Shown: piece after piece, positions 18,683 to 27,221 of the stretch
Position numbering within the stretch: the first letter of the stretch is position 1
Layout of the letters: each line of letters begins with the position of its first letter
Position numbers and translations under genes: made by a program
Notes under the pieces: model-generated
Seen by the model: only the letters and a program-made list of their open reading frames with translations
What the model was told of the DNA's origin: nothing
The model's database searches: none
Assembly (NCBI GenBank): GCA_964581385.1
Contig: CAZOOK010000010.1
Coordinates: forward strand, 1 to 64,000
Direction of reading: 5' to 3'
Source: CAZOOK01 sp964581385
GTDB taxonomy: Bacteria > Pseudomonadota > Gammaproteobacteria > Nevskiales > Nevskiaceae
Length of the DNA: 64,000 nt

Positions 18683-19429
18683 TCATCGGCGTTTCGGTAG
18701 TGACGCCTTGCGAGCACCGCTTGTACCGCTTTCCCCGCGCAGCAACAGCATCTTCACCTCAGCGAGATACAGGCGCCCGACCCGCTTCAGGTCGAACGCA
18801 CCGGGATTCAATATCCATTGGCTGATAATGCCGCGCAGGCCGCCGACGATGATGAACGCGTAAGCGGCGGGGTCTATATTCCGGCGAATCTCACCATGCG
18901 ATTTGCCTTCCTTGAGATATTCCGCAAGCCGCTCCTGCGTAGCTGAATCCATACGTCGGATCAGTACGCGCAACTCGTCGCGCATATTTTCGGGATCTTC
19001 GCAGGATGCTTCGCCAATGAGGATCTGGAAGGTGCGAAAGTATTCGGGATAAATCACCGTGGCATCGATCCAATGCCCAACCGTATCGATGAGGCCATCG
19101 ATTCCACGGCCCGGCTCCCAAGCGGGTAGCACGTAAGGCGTGCGCGTTTCAATGAGACTTTCGACCACCCGTATCAGCAATCCGTCCTTGCTGCCGAACA
19201 GGTGCGCGGGCAAGCCCCGGCTGTACCCAGCTTCGGCGCCGACCTCGGCAAGGGTCATGCGTACGGTACCTTTGCGTCCGATGACGCGCATCGCCGCCTC
19301 GATGATGCGCCGCTCGGAAAGCGCGCGCCGCTCGGTCTGTGTGCGGGATCCAGCCTTGGCAGTTGCCTTCTTCGGCACCGCCAGGATGGCTGAAGCGCCC
19401 TTTTTCGAGCCGTTGTCAGGTTTTAGCAT
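18683..19429 (-). CDS. TetR family regulator of the catabolic operon
   Basis: A 248-residue regulator. The N-terminal helix-turn-helix (about 35-82) reads RRIIEAAMRVIGRKGTVRMTLAEVGAEAGYSRGLPAHLFGSKDGL. The rest is a helical ligand domain (e.g. PEYFRTFQILIGEASCEDPENMRDELR). A basic, Ala/Lys-rich tail precedes the HTH. It is the last gene of the leftward catabolic operon, 20 bases after the acyl-CoA dehydrogenase gene, and so probably controls that operon and the divergent aldehyde dehydrogenase. The palindrome at 25461-25480 is a candidate site. A CoA-ester or the parent acid would be a natural ligand (inference). Confidence 0.85.
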   Translation of the reverse strand: MLKPDNGSKKGASAILAVPKKATAKAGSRTQTERRALSERRIIEAAMRVIGRKGTVRMTLAEVGAEAGYSRGLPAHLFGSKDGLLIRVVESLIETRTPYVLPAWEPGRGIDGLIDTVGHWIDATVIYPEYFRTFQILIGEASCEDPENMRDELRVLIRRMDSATQERLAEYLKEGKSHGEIRRNIDPAAYAFIIVGGLRGIISQWILNPGAFDLKRVGRLYLAEVKMLLLRGESGTSGARKASLPKRR

Positions 19430-19449
19430 CCCGCCATACCAGCCGCGTG

Positions 19450-20667
19450 TCAGGCGGATTTGCCCGCGGGCGCCGTCGGTGCGACTTTCGGCTCCTTCGG
19501 CAGGCCGAGCACGCGCTCGGCGATGATGTTGCGCTGAACTTGATTGGTGCCTGCGTAAATCGAATCGGCGCGACTGTTGAGGTAGTGCTCCATCATCACG
19601 TGGTAGGGCCGCGCCGGATCATCGCTGTAGTCCGCCTCGGGTCCAGCAACATCCAATGCCAACTCCATCATCTTCTGGTGCAGTGAGGTGTAGAAAAGCT
19701 TGTTGATCGCCAACTCTCCGCCGGGACTGCCGCGCATGACATTGGAAAGGATGCGTAGCGAATTGGCCTTCATCACGGAAAGACCAATCTGCACGTCCAT
19801 CAATCGCTGACGAAGCAGCGGGCTCGCAGCACATCCATTTTCCACAGCCAGCGACAGCACCTCGCCGAATTGACGCTCGTAAACCTTCTGTGCGCCGAAC
19901 GTGGAGATCCCGCGCTCGAACATCAGTGTCGACATCGCCACCTTCCAGCCCTCGCCCTCCGCGCCGACGACATTGGCCGCAGACGTGCGCGCGCCATCGA
20001 AAAAGACTTCGTTGAAATCAGACTCGCCAGTGATCTGACGGATCGGCCGCACCGTCACGCCCTTCTGCCGCATCGGCACGAGCACATATGACAAGCCCTT
20101 CGAACCCTTGCTGCCAGGCTCGGTGCGACACAGCAGGAAAATCCAATCCGCGTGCTGCGCGAAACTGGTCCAGATCTTCTGGCCGTCGATGACCCATTCC
20201 GCTCCAGCAGCGCCTTCTTCCAAACGTGCGCGTGTCTGCACGTTGGATAGATCGGAACCGGCATTTGGCTCGGAGAAACCTTGTGCCCAGATCTCCTCGC
20301 CTGATGCGATCTTCGGCAGAAAGCGCTGCTTCTGATCCTCGCGGCCGTGCGCTAACAAGGTTGGGCCAATGAATTCAACGCCAATGAAATTGACGCGCGC
20401 AGGCGCACGGCTCTTGACGTATTCCTCGATGAAAATCGCCTGCTGCATAAGCGTCGCATCGCGCCCACCATAAGCCTTCGGCCATGCGATGCAGCTCAAT
20501 CCCGCGTGCCCGAGTTCCCGCTCCCATTCCTTGCGCGGACCAAACGCGGCGCTGTAGCTATCGCCCACTTCACGGAAGCGTTTGCCTGGACCTGCGAGGT
20601 GTTCTTTCAGCCAGCCCGCGATTTCAGCACGGAACTGCTGATCTTCCTGCGAATAGCCGAGTTTCAT
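19450..20667 (-). CDS. Acyl-CoA dehydrogenase, first of a pair
   Basis: A 405-residue FAD-dependent acyl-CoA dehydrogenase. Marks are WAQGFSEPNAGSDLSNVQTRA, DWIFLLCRTEPGSKGSKGLSYVLVPM, FFDGARTSAANVVGAEGEGWKVAMSTLMFERG and IYAGTNQVQRNIIAERVLGLPKEP. Where medium-chain enzymes have the base in YEGT, this one has YAGT, so the catalytic base must be elsewhere or in the partner. The ATG at 20667 has AGAGGA just upstream and lies 16 bases after the next dehydrogenase gene. A longer frame reaches 20916 but overlaps that gene. Paired genes of this kind often form alpha2beta2 enzymes acting on bulky CoA esters such as steroid side chains. Confidence 0.9.
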   Translation of the reverse strand: MKLGYSQEDQQFRAEIAGWLKEHLAGPGKRFREVGDSYSAAFGPRKEWERELGHAGLSCIAWPKAYGGRDATLMQQAIFIEEYVKSRAPARVNFIGVEFIGPTLLAHGREDQKQRFLPKIASGEEIWAQGFSEPNAGSDLSNVQTRARLEEGAAGAEWVIDGQKIWTSFAQHADWIFLLCRTEPGSKGSKGLSYVLVPMRQKGVTVRPIRQITGESDFNEVFFDGARTSAANVVGAEGEGWKVAMSTLMFERGISTFGAQKVYERQFGEVLSLAVENGCAASPLLRQRLMDVQIGLSVMKANSLRILSNVMRGSPGGELAINKLFYTSLHQKMMELALDVAGPEADYSDDPARPYHVMMEHYLNSRADSIYAGTNQVQRNIIAERVLGLPKEPKVAPTAPAGKSA

Positions 20668-20683
20668 GAGTTCCTCTCGCAGG

Positions 20684-21811
20684 TCATACGATGTTGAGTG
20701 CGCGCGCCAGACGCTCGCGCTGCCACACCGGATCGCCAAGGAAGTTGGAGGAAGCACGTGCATGCTTGAGGAAGAAATGCGCGTCGCAGTCCCAGGTGTA
20801 ACCCATGCCGCCGTGAACCTGGATCGTGTCCGCTGCGCAGCGCACAAAGGCTTCCGAACAATATGCCTTCGCCGTCGGCGCAATTTCTTCGAGTCGGCCT
20901 TCCTGTCCGTCGGCAACGCAGGCAGCGTAATAGCTTATGGATTTCGCTGTCTCGGTCAGCGTGTACATATCTGCGAGCATATGTTTGATCGCCTGAAAGC
21001 TGCCGATGGCACGGCCGAACTGTACGCGGCTGTGTGCATAAGTCACCGCCATCGCGACGCAGGCTTCCGCGCCGCCGACCTGCTCGGCCGCGAGCGCGAC
21101 ACAGGCGCGGTCGATCACGGGCATCAGGGCGGACTGCGCCATACCGATATTGCCGAGCACCGCATCGCGCGGCACACGCACATCGTTGCAGCGCAGGGAA
21201 GCAATCGGCCACACCGGCGACGATGACTTGAGTTTGGTGATGTCGAGCCCGGGCGTCCCGCGTGGCACCACAACCACACTCAAACCTTCCTCGCTACGCG
21301 CCGCGATCAGCAGCGTGTCGGCCACATGGCCAAAAACGACAAAGCCCGCTGTGCCTGACAAGCGCAGAAAATCGCCATCGTGCGTCAACCTGACATTGAC
21401 GCCATCCGGAAATGGCGTGCCCTTGCCATTGGTGAAGGCGAGCGTCGCCAGCGCGCTGCCGGCGATCAGCGACGGCAGCAATGCACGTTTCTGTGCGTCA
21501 CTGCCAAGTGCAACGATCGCCGGAATCGCCAATGCGACGATCGCGAAGAACGGCGACGGATACAGCGCGCGCCCGAACTCCTGCTGCAATACCGTAAGTT
21601 CCGCGTTACCGAGACCCAGTCCACCGAATGCTTCCGGCACTGCGAGTCCGAGCCAGCCCATGTCTTGGGCGATCGCATGCCAATCGTCGCGCGCATAGCC
21701 ATCATCGCTGTCGAAAATCGTGCGCAATGTCTTCGACGTTGCGCGATTCTTGAAGAATTTCTGCGCCGAACTGCGCAGCAGCATCTGCTCTTCGTTGAGT
21801 ATCAGCTCCAT
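20684..21811 (-). CDS. Acyl-CoA dehydrogenase, second of a pair
   Basis: A 375-residue acyl-CoA dehydrogenase: LNEEQMLLRSSAQKFF, MGWLGLAVPEAFGGLGLGNAELTVLQQEFGRALYPSPFFA, VQFGRAIGSFQAIKHMLADMYT and VHGGMGYTWDCDAHFFLKHA. The middle beta domain lacks the usual T-E-P/AGSD segment (it has ALATLAFTNGKG), as in the non-canonical partner of heteromeric dehydrogenases. Gaps of 16 and 21 bases on either side place it in the operon with the Rieske oxygenase. Confidence 0.88.
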   Translation of the reverse strand: MELILNEEQMLLRSSAQKFFKNRATSKTLRTIFDSDDGYARDDWHAIAQDMGWLGLAVPEAFGGLGLGNAELTVLQQEFGRALYPSPFFAIVALAIPAIVALGSDAQKRALLPSLIAGSALATLAFTNGKGTPFPDGVNVRLTHDGDFLRLSGTAGFVVFGHVADTLLIAARSEEGLSVVVVPRGTPGLDITKLKSSSPVWPIASLRCNDVRVPRDAVLGNIGMAQSALMPVIDRACVALAAEQVGGAEACVAMAVTYAHSRVQFGRAIGSFQAIKHMLADMYTLTETAKSISYYAACVADGQEGRLEEIAPTAKAYCSEAFVRCAADTIQVHGGMGYTWDCDAHFFLKHARASSNFLGDPVWQRERLARALNIV

Positions 21812-21832
21812 CGCTCGGATACCTTCATCGAA

Positions 21833-22807
21833 CTACGCGTAGAACTGTGAATAGTATTGGCGGAACTGGTGGATCGGCCCGTCGCCTTGCACCAGCAGCG
21901 GCGGCGAATCGAAACGCTTATGGTCCCAGATCGGCTTGTCCTGATTCACCTGATGCACGAGGTCGCGGATCAGCGCCTGCCCGAACTTGGTTCCGGCGAT
22001 GCCGACCGGCTGCGTGAACGCGAAACGGTTAAGCACGCGATGACGATCGATTGGCACCGCCATCGGCACCAACAAGGTATCCACCAGACCGCTGAAACGG
22101 ACGTAACTCTGACCCGGTCCAACCGAGCGCGATTCGATCGCACCATCCATGGGTCCGCGCGGCGTGTTGAGCTTGATCTTGACCAGCGTATGGCGTTCCA
22201 CACCGCTTTCGGTAGTCTCGCCCGGCGGCGGCAGTTCGGCGGTGCCGTGCACGAACATGAAATGCGGGAAGTCGACACTATTCTCGGCAAGGTCGCGCAG
22301 ATGCGTGTTGATGACCCACTCATATTTCTCGAACGGCGCCCACTTCGGATCGTCGAGTGCGTCGATACGATATGGCTGCCACTTCGGTGCCTCGCGTGCG
22401 GGGTGATACCAGACGTGGATCAACCGGTTCATTTCGGCAACCGGCCATGTCGGCAGGCACGTCTGCTGAAGTTTCGGCGGCATCACTTTCGCATATGGAA
22501 TTTCCGTCACCTTGCCTTCACCGGTGTAGCGCCAGGCGTGAAACGGACAGGTCAGATCGTTCCCGGTCACTTTGCCGCCATGACCAAGGTGTGCACCAAG
22601 GTGGAGACAATAGGCATCGGTCGCGCGCACCTGGCCGTCCTCGCCGCGCCAGATCACAAAATCCTTGCCGAAAAAGCTCATCGGCTTGACCTGCCCGATG
22701 GCCAATTCGTCGGAATAGGCGACGCCGAACCAGCCGAAGGGTATCGGCGGCGGATTGCCGCGATCGTTCTGTCCAATATCGGTGGCCGTGTTGATGACAG
22801 CGTTCAT
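21833..22807 (-). CDS. Rieske non-heme iron oxygenase, KshA-like
   Basis: A 324-residue oxygenase subunit. The Rieske cluster ligands are Cys67-x-His69 and Cys87-x2-His90 (YCLHLGAHLG, CPFHAWRY). The mononuclear iron site is Asp179-x2-His182-x4-His187 preceded by Asn176 (ENSVDFPHFMFVHG). Size and motif order match the KshA/DAF36-like group, which hydroxylates or desaturates steroids and other large ring compounds, rather than the larger benzene-type dioxygenases. No ferredoxin reductase gene is in the operon, so the electron donor is encoded elsewhere. Its ATG overlaps the stop of the amidohydrolase-like gene by 4 bases. Confidence 0.85.
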   Translation of the reverse strand: MNAVINTATDIGQNDRGNPPPIPFGWFGVAYSDELAIGQVKPMSFFGKDFVIWRGEDGQVRATDAYCLHLGAHLGHGGKVTGNDLTCPFHAWRYTGEGKVTEIPYAKVMPPKLQQTCLPTWPVAEMNRLIHVWYHPAREAPKWQPYRIDALDDPKWAPFEKYEWVINTHLRDLAENSVDFPHFMFVHGTAELPPPGETTESGVERHTLVKIKLNTPRGPMDGAIESRSVGPGQSYVRFSGLVDTLLVPMAVPIDRHRVLNRFAFTQPVGIAGTKFGQALIRDLVHQVNQDKPIWDHKRFDSPPLLVQGDGPIHQFRQYYSQFYA

Positions 22808-23694
22808 GGCGTGGCACCGAGCTTGAACAACCGCGCCGCGTTTTCGCGCAGGAACTTCGGCCAGACCTCTGGCTTGAACGGCACATTGGGTAGATCACGG
22901 AAAATGCGTTCCAGCGACAGACCGATCGGGAAATAACCGGCGTAGAGAATCTTGTCAGCACCGCGCGTATTGGCGAAATCGACGATCGCCTGCGGGTAGT
23001 GCTTGGGTGCGAATGCGCTGGTGCTGTAGTAGAGGTTCGGATACTTCAGCATCAACTTCACGGCGAGATCCTCCCAGGGTTCGGCGCCGTGGCGCATGAT
23101 GAACACCAGCTCCGGAAAAAACCAACACACCTCGTCCACCAGTTCGACGTGCTGCACCGCCATCGGCACGCGCGGACCGGGCACGCCGACATTGACGAGG
23201 ACCGGCAATTGCAGCTCCACGCACGTCGCATAGATTGGGTACACGCGCTTGTCGTTGATCGGCACCTGCGGATGCGTACCTGCGGGAAAGAACGACACGG
23301 CCTTGATGCCGTATTCCTTGTGCAACCGGCGGATGCGGCGCACCTCGTCCATGCCGAGATTCGGATTCACCGCGATCTCGTACATGAAGCGGTCCGGGTA
23401 GCGCCTGCGTACATCGTCACCGGCGGGTGATTCATCAAGCCCGATGAGCGCGGTACCAATGTTGTACTTGTTCATTTGCGCCACGACATAGTCGGCGTAA
23501 TTCTCCTGCGGCCCGATTTTCGGAATGTCGCGGAACATGTACTGCGCCGGCATATTGAACATGTCGCGGCTCTCGCGATCCATCAGCAGCGGCTTGAACG
23601 AGGCATACCAGTCTGCGGTGGATTCACCGGGGATCGCCATCATTAGGTCGATGACGCGAATGTTATGGATGGAAGACACGGCGGATTCCTGCAT
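22804..23694 (-). CDS. Amidohydrolase-fold protein lacking the metal ligands
   Basis: A 296-residue protein of the amidohydrolase-2 TIM-barrel type: strand VIDLMMAIPG, then YPDRFMYEIAVNPNLG, EYGIKAVSFFPAG, PVLVNVGVPGP, FPELVFIMRHGAEPWEDLAVKLMLKYPNLYYSTSAF and GADKILYAGYFP. The metal site of the family is missing. The D-x-H-x-H of strand 1 is D-L-M-M-A (residues 16-20), the strand-5 His is Asn168, and the Asp of the final GSDYP is Tyr254. Only His202 remains. It may have no metal and another chemistry, or serve as a structural or binding partner of the Rieske enzyme with which it is translationally coupled. Confidence 0.75.
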   Translation of the reverse strand: MQESAVSSIHNIRVIDLMMAIPGESTADWYASFKPLLMDRESRDMFNMPAQYMFRDIPKIGPQENYADYVVAQMNKYNIGTALIGLDESPAGDDVRRRYPDRFMYEIAVNPNLGMDEVRRIRRLHKEYGIKAVSFFPAGTHPQVPINDKRVYPIYATCVELQLPVLVNVGVPGPRVPMAVQHVELVDEVCWFFPELVFIMRHGAEPWEDLAVKLMLKYPNLYYSTSAFAPKHYPQAIVDFANTRGADKILYAGYFPIGLSLERIFRDLPNVPFKPEVWPKFLRENAARLFKLGATP

Positions 23695-23713
23695 AGCGAT
23701 CAGCCAAGAGATA

Positions 23714-25444
23714 TCAAACGGTGAGTTGCGCTGCGTCGCCGCGATATCGCGCGCGCAGTTCCTCGATCACGGCGCGGCGATCGATCTTGCCGGCGCCTGT
23801 ACGGGGCAACGATTCGTTGCGGAAGAAGAACACCCGCGGGTGCTTGTAGCCGGCCAGCGTCGCGGCGATGCGGTCCTTGAGCACCTCCGCTTCCAGCGTC
23901 TGATCGGAGTGATGGACAATCACCACGGCCACCTTCTCGCCCATACGTTCGTCCGGCAGGCCGAAAGCGACAATTTCACGCACCTCCGGCAGCTCCGAGA
24001 ACGCACGCTCGACCTCGGCGCAATAAATATTCTCGCCGCCGGAAATAACCATGTGCTTCTTGCGATCGACGATGTACAGACGACCATGCTCGTCGAATCG
24101 ACCAACGTCGCCTGTGCGCAACCAGCCACCACTCAGGGTCTTTTCCGTTTCGTCGAGCCGTTTGAAATAGCCCTGCATAACCACTGTGCCGCGCACAACA
24201 ATTTCGCCCGACTCGCCGATGCCGGCTTCGCTGCCATCGTCCCGCATCAGCTTCAGATCCACCGTCGGCAAAACTTTCCCGACGGCGTCCGGCACGTCAC
24301 TGAACGCCTCGCCGCTGGCGGTCGCGACCGAACCGTTGGTTTCGGTCATGCCATAACCAACCGCGAAAATCGCCTGTGGCATAAGTCTCTGAACCTCGCG
24401 CAACAGGTTCGGTGGCAGCGGCGCGCCGCCAACTCCGATCAGCATCACCGAGGCGAGCTTGCGCTTGTCGAAATCCGGTGCGCTGAGCAGATCCCACAGC
24501 ATCGTCGGCACTGCGGCGATCTGTTGCACACGCTCGGCGGCGATGAGTGCGGGCGCATCCGCCGCACTCCAGCGCCGCATTAGTACCAGCTTGGCGCCGC
24601 CGTCGAGCGCGCGCAGAAAACCGTTGTGGCAGCCGCTGACATGAAACAGCGGCGCAATCATCAGGAGCGTCTGTTGCATCTTCGCAACCATCGCCGCCAT
24701 CTGCGGCCCGGCGCGTTTGGCGAACGCGGCGAACGATGTCGCGCTGGCGAAATTACTGTTGGCGAGGCCGGCGGCGATATTGCGATGTGTCAGCATTGCC
24801 GCCTTCGGCGCGCCGGTGGTGCCGGCAGTGAACATCAACACCGCCAGGTCTTCGCCCGCGACATCGACGCATTCCAGTCCGTCCACACTCTGCCAACCGG
24901 CGGTCGCGCGCGCGAACGTCGAGGCAGCGCCCGGCATGACTGCAGCGGATGTCACGATCACCGGCACTGAAAGCTTGTGCTGCAATTGCGCCAGACGCTC
25001 GACGCAGCGCGCATCGGCGAATACGAGTTGGCAATCTGCCTCGACAATCGCCTGTCCGAGTTCGTCCGGCGCGCTGCGGCTGTTGAGCAGTACGGCGACG
25101 CCACCGAGCGCGGTAATAGCGACGAAAGCCACCATCCACTCTGTCGAGTTCTGCATGGCGATGCCGATATGCGCACCCTTACGCAGTCCGTACGCTCCCG
25201 ACAAGGTTTTCGCCAATGCGCCGGCCTGTCGGAACAAATCGCGATAGGTAGTGCCCTGTCCCTCATCCACCACCAACACGCGATCGTTGTGGACTGCCGC
25301 CTTGCGGTATACCTCTACCAACGTCTGCGGCTGCCGGAAGAAAACCCGGCATTCCACGCCGTTGATGGCCAGCACCTGAATCTCGAAAGGCGCGCCTGGC
25401 GCCGTGAGTTCCGCAACGATAGGATCAGATGCCGTACCGCTCAT
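23714..25444 (-). CDS. AMP-forming acyl-CoA ligase
   Basis: A 576-residue acyl-CoA synthetase that would activate a carboxylic acid with ATP and CoA. The P-loop is LMFTAGTTGAPKAAML, and the second motif is VGYGMTETNGS. The C-terminal part has GGWLRTGDVGRFDEHGRLYIVDRKKHMVISGGENIY and the catalytic Lys in LPRTGAGKIDRRAV. It is the first gene of the leftward operon and is divergent from the aldehyde dehydrogenase, so aldehyde to acid to CoA ester is a plausible order of steps. The acid is not known; fatty, aryl-alkanoic, terpenoid or steroid acids are all possible. Confidence 0.9.
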   Translation of the reverse strand: MSGTASDPIVAELTAPGAPFEIQVLAINGVECRVFFRQPQTLVEVYRKAAVHNDRVLVVDEGQGTTYRDLFRQAGALAKTLSGAYGLRKGAHIGIAMQNSTEWMVAFVAITALGGVAVLLNSRSAPDELGQAIVEADCQLVFADARCVERLAQLQHKLSVPVIVTSAAVMPGAASTFARATAGWQSVDGLECVDVAGEDLAVLMFTAGTTGAPKAAMLTHRNIAAGLANSNFASATSFAAFAKRAGPQMAAMVAKMQQTLLMIAPLFHVSGCHNGFLRALDGGAKLVLMRRWSAADAPALIAAERVQQIAAVPTMLWDLLSAPDFDKRKLASVMLIGVGGAPLPPNLLREVQRLMPQAIFAVGYGMTETNGSVATASGEAFSDVPDAVGKVLPTVDLKLMRDDGSEAGIGESGEIVVRGTVVMQGYFKRLDETEKTLSGGWLRTGDVGRFDEHGRLYIVDRKKHMVISGGENIYCAEVERAFSELPEVREIVAFGLPDERMGEKVAVVIVHHSDQTLEAEVLKDRIAATLAGYKHPRVFFFRNESLPRTGAGKIDRRAVIEELRARYRGDAAQLTV

Positions 25445-25460
25445 GATTTCCCCTAACTTA

Positions 25461-25480
25461 CTTGCTATTCAACAAGCAAG
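25461..25480. promoter_or_regulatory. Palindrome between divergent operons, candidate TetR operator
   Basis: CTTGCT at 25461-25466 and AGCAAG at 25475-25480 form an inverted repeat with an 8-base spacer. It lies in the 82-base gap between the CoA ligase start (25444) and the aldehyde dehydrogenase start (25527). Symmetry, length and place fit a TetR family operator that would control both directions. Confidence 0.5.
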
Positions 25481-25526
25481 ATATCATATGGCTTCCAGGG
25501 CGCCAAGCACAGTGGAGAAAACAACC

Positions 25527-27014
25527 ATGAACGACTTCCCCACCCCTCCCATGGTGACGATCACCGCTTCGTCGCCATCGCTGCGGGCTCTGCTCGACGC
25601 GCAGCGACGAGCCTTTCTCGCCGAAGGTCCGCCAGCGGCGGAAATCCGCGTCAACCGCATCGATCGCCTGATCGATTTGCTGTGTACCGAAGCCGAAGCA
25701 CTGGTCGCCGCGATGCGCAAGGATTTCGGCCATCGCTCGTGGGTGCAGTCGATGGCCACCGATGCCATCGGTCTGATACCGAGCCTCAAACTGTCGCGTG
25801 ATAACGTGAAGCGCTGGATGAAACCGACACGGCGTTCATCCGGAATCATGAGCCTGCTTGGCGCGCGTGCGTGGATCGAATGGCAGCCGCGCGGTGTCGT
25901 CGGCGTCATCTCCCCGTGGAATTTTCCGGTGGCACTCTCACTGCAACCCGCCGCGCAGGCGCTCGCCGCAGGCAATCGCGTGATGCTGAAGCTGTCCGAG
26001 TTCGCGCCACACACCGCCGAAGTGCTCCAGCGCAGCATCGCCCAGCGTTTTGATCCTGCGGAAGTAGTCACCGTCACCGGCGGCGTGGAGATTGGCGCCG
26101 AATTCAGTCGCCTGCCGTTCGATCATCTATTGTTTACCGGCGCCACCTCGATCGGCCGCCACGTGCAACGTGCGGCCGCCGAAAATCTGGTGCCGGTAAC
26201 GCTGGAGCTCGGCGGCAAGTCACCGGCTGTCGTCGCGCCGGATGCGGACCTGCATCGAGCAGCGAAACGCATCGCTGTCGGCAAACTGCTCAACGCCGGA
26301 CAGATCTGCGTGGCGCCGGATTACGTATTCGTGCCGGCCGGCCGGGAACGTACATTCGTCAAAGCGTTCCATGATGCTGTCGCCACCATGCTGCCGCGCT
26401 TGCTCGACAACGACGATTACACGTCGATCGTCAATGAACACCACTATCTCCGTCTGCTCGGCTATCTAGACGACGCCCGCACCAAAGGTGCTGAAATAAT
26501 CGAGATCAATTCCGCGCAAGAGGATTTCACGAAGCAGCTCCATCATAAAATCGCGCCGACCATGCTCCTGAACTTACGGGATGACATGCGCATCCAGCAT
26601 GAGGAAATCTTCGGCCCGCTACTGCCGGTGATGACTTACGGGGACATCGGCGAGGTCATCACATACATCAACGCGCGGCCGCGAGCACTCGGCGCGTATT
26701 ACTTTGGCGGCGATACACCGGCGCGCCGCCGCTTCCTCGCGCATACGACCTCGGGGGGCGTCACCATCAACGACGTGCTAATGCACTGCGCCAACGAAAA
26801 CCTGCCATTTGGTGGCGTCGGCGACAGCGGCATGGGCGCCTACCACGGTCGCGACGGATTCGAAACACTGAGTCACGGCAAAGCTGTGCAGTGCGCGCCG
26901 ATCTTCAGCGCGAACAGAATCCTGCAACCGCCATACGGTCCGCGGCTGCGCAAGCTGTTGAGCTGGAGCGGCGTCCGGGAAGGGAAAGCGGCGGCGGCGC
27001 GGCTGGCGAAGTAG
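25527..27014 (+). CDS. Aldehyde dehydrogenase, coniferyl-aldehyde type
   Basis: A 495-residue NAD(P)-dependent aldehyde dehydrogenase. Visible are the substrate/cofactor segment GVVGVISPWNFPVALSLQPAAQALAAGNRVMLKLSE, the catalytic Glu in VTLELGGKSP and the catalytic Cys in NAGQICVAPDYVFVP. The C-terminal IQHEEIFGPLLPVMTY and LPFGGVGDSGMGAYHGRDGFETLSH are also present. The APDYV after the Cys is typical of the coniferyl/long-chain group (CalB-like). GGAG stands 10 bases before the ATG at 25527; an earlier ATG at 25488 is possible. It is divergent from the CoA ligase operon. Confidence 0.9.
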   Translation: MNDFPTPPMVTITASSPSLRALLDAQRRAFLAEGPPAAEIRVNRIDRLIDLLCTEAEALVAAMRKDFGHRSWVQSMATDAIGLIPSLKLSRDNVKRWMKPTRRSSGIMSLLGARAWIEWQPRGVVGVISPWNFPVALSLQPAAQALAAGNRVMLKLSEFAPHTAEVLQRSIAQRFDPAEVVTVTGGVEIGAEFSRLPFDHLLFTGATSIGRHVQRAAAENLVPVTLELGGKSPAVVAPDADLHRAAKRIAVGKLLNAGQICVAPDYVFVPAGRERTFVKAFHDAVATMLPRLLDNDDYTSIVNEHHYLRLLGYLDDARTKGAEIIEINSAQEDFTKQLHHKIAPTMLLNLRDDMRIQHEEIFGPLLPVMTYGDIGEVITYINARPRALGAYYFGGDTPARRRFLAHTTSGGVTINDVLMHCANENLPFGGVGDSGMGAYHGRDGFETLSHGKAVQCAPIFSANRILQPPYGPRLRKLLSWSGVREGKAAAARLAK

Positions 27015-27221
27015 TCGATGTCTTGTGAAGCCCGTTCGTCACTCTCTCGAATCAGCCTTCCATATCAGCGAAGCGTGCGCTACCGCACTCGACACCGCTT
27101 TGTACATCTATTTGTGGCGGATCTTAATCGAGTATCAAAATGTGATGAATGTCGCAGTTGCTAATTCCAAAGCAATGTATAAATGGAAATATCAATTGTT
27201 AGACACGAGAATGTTACTGCC

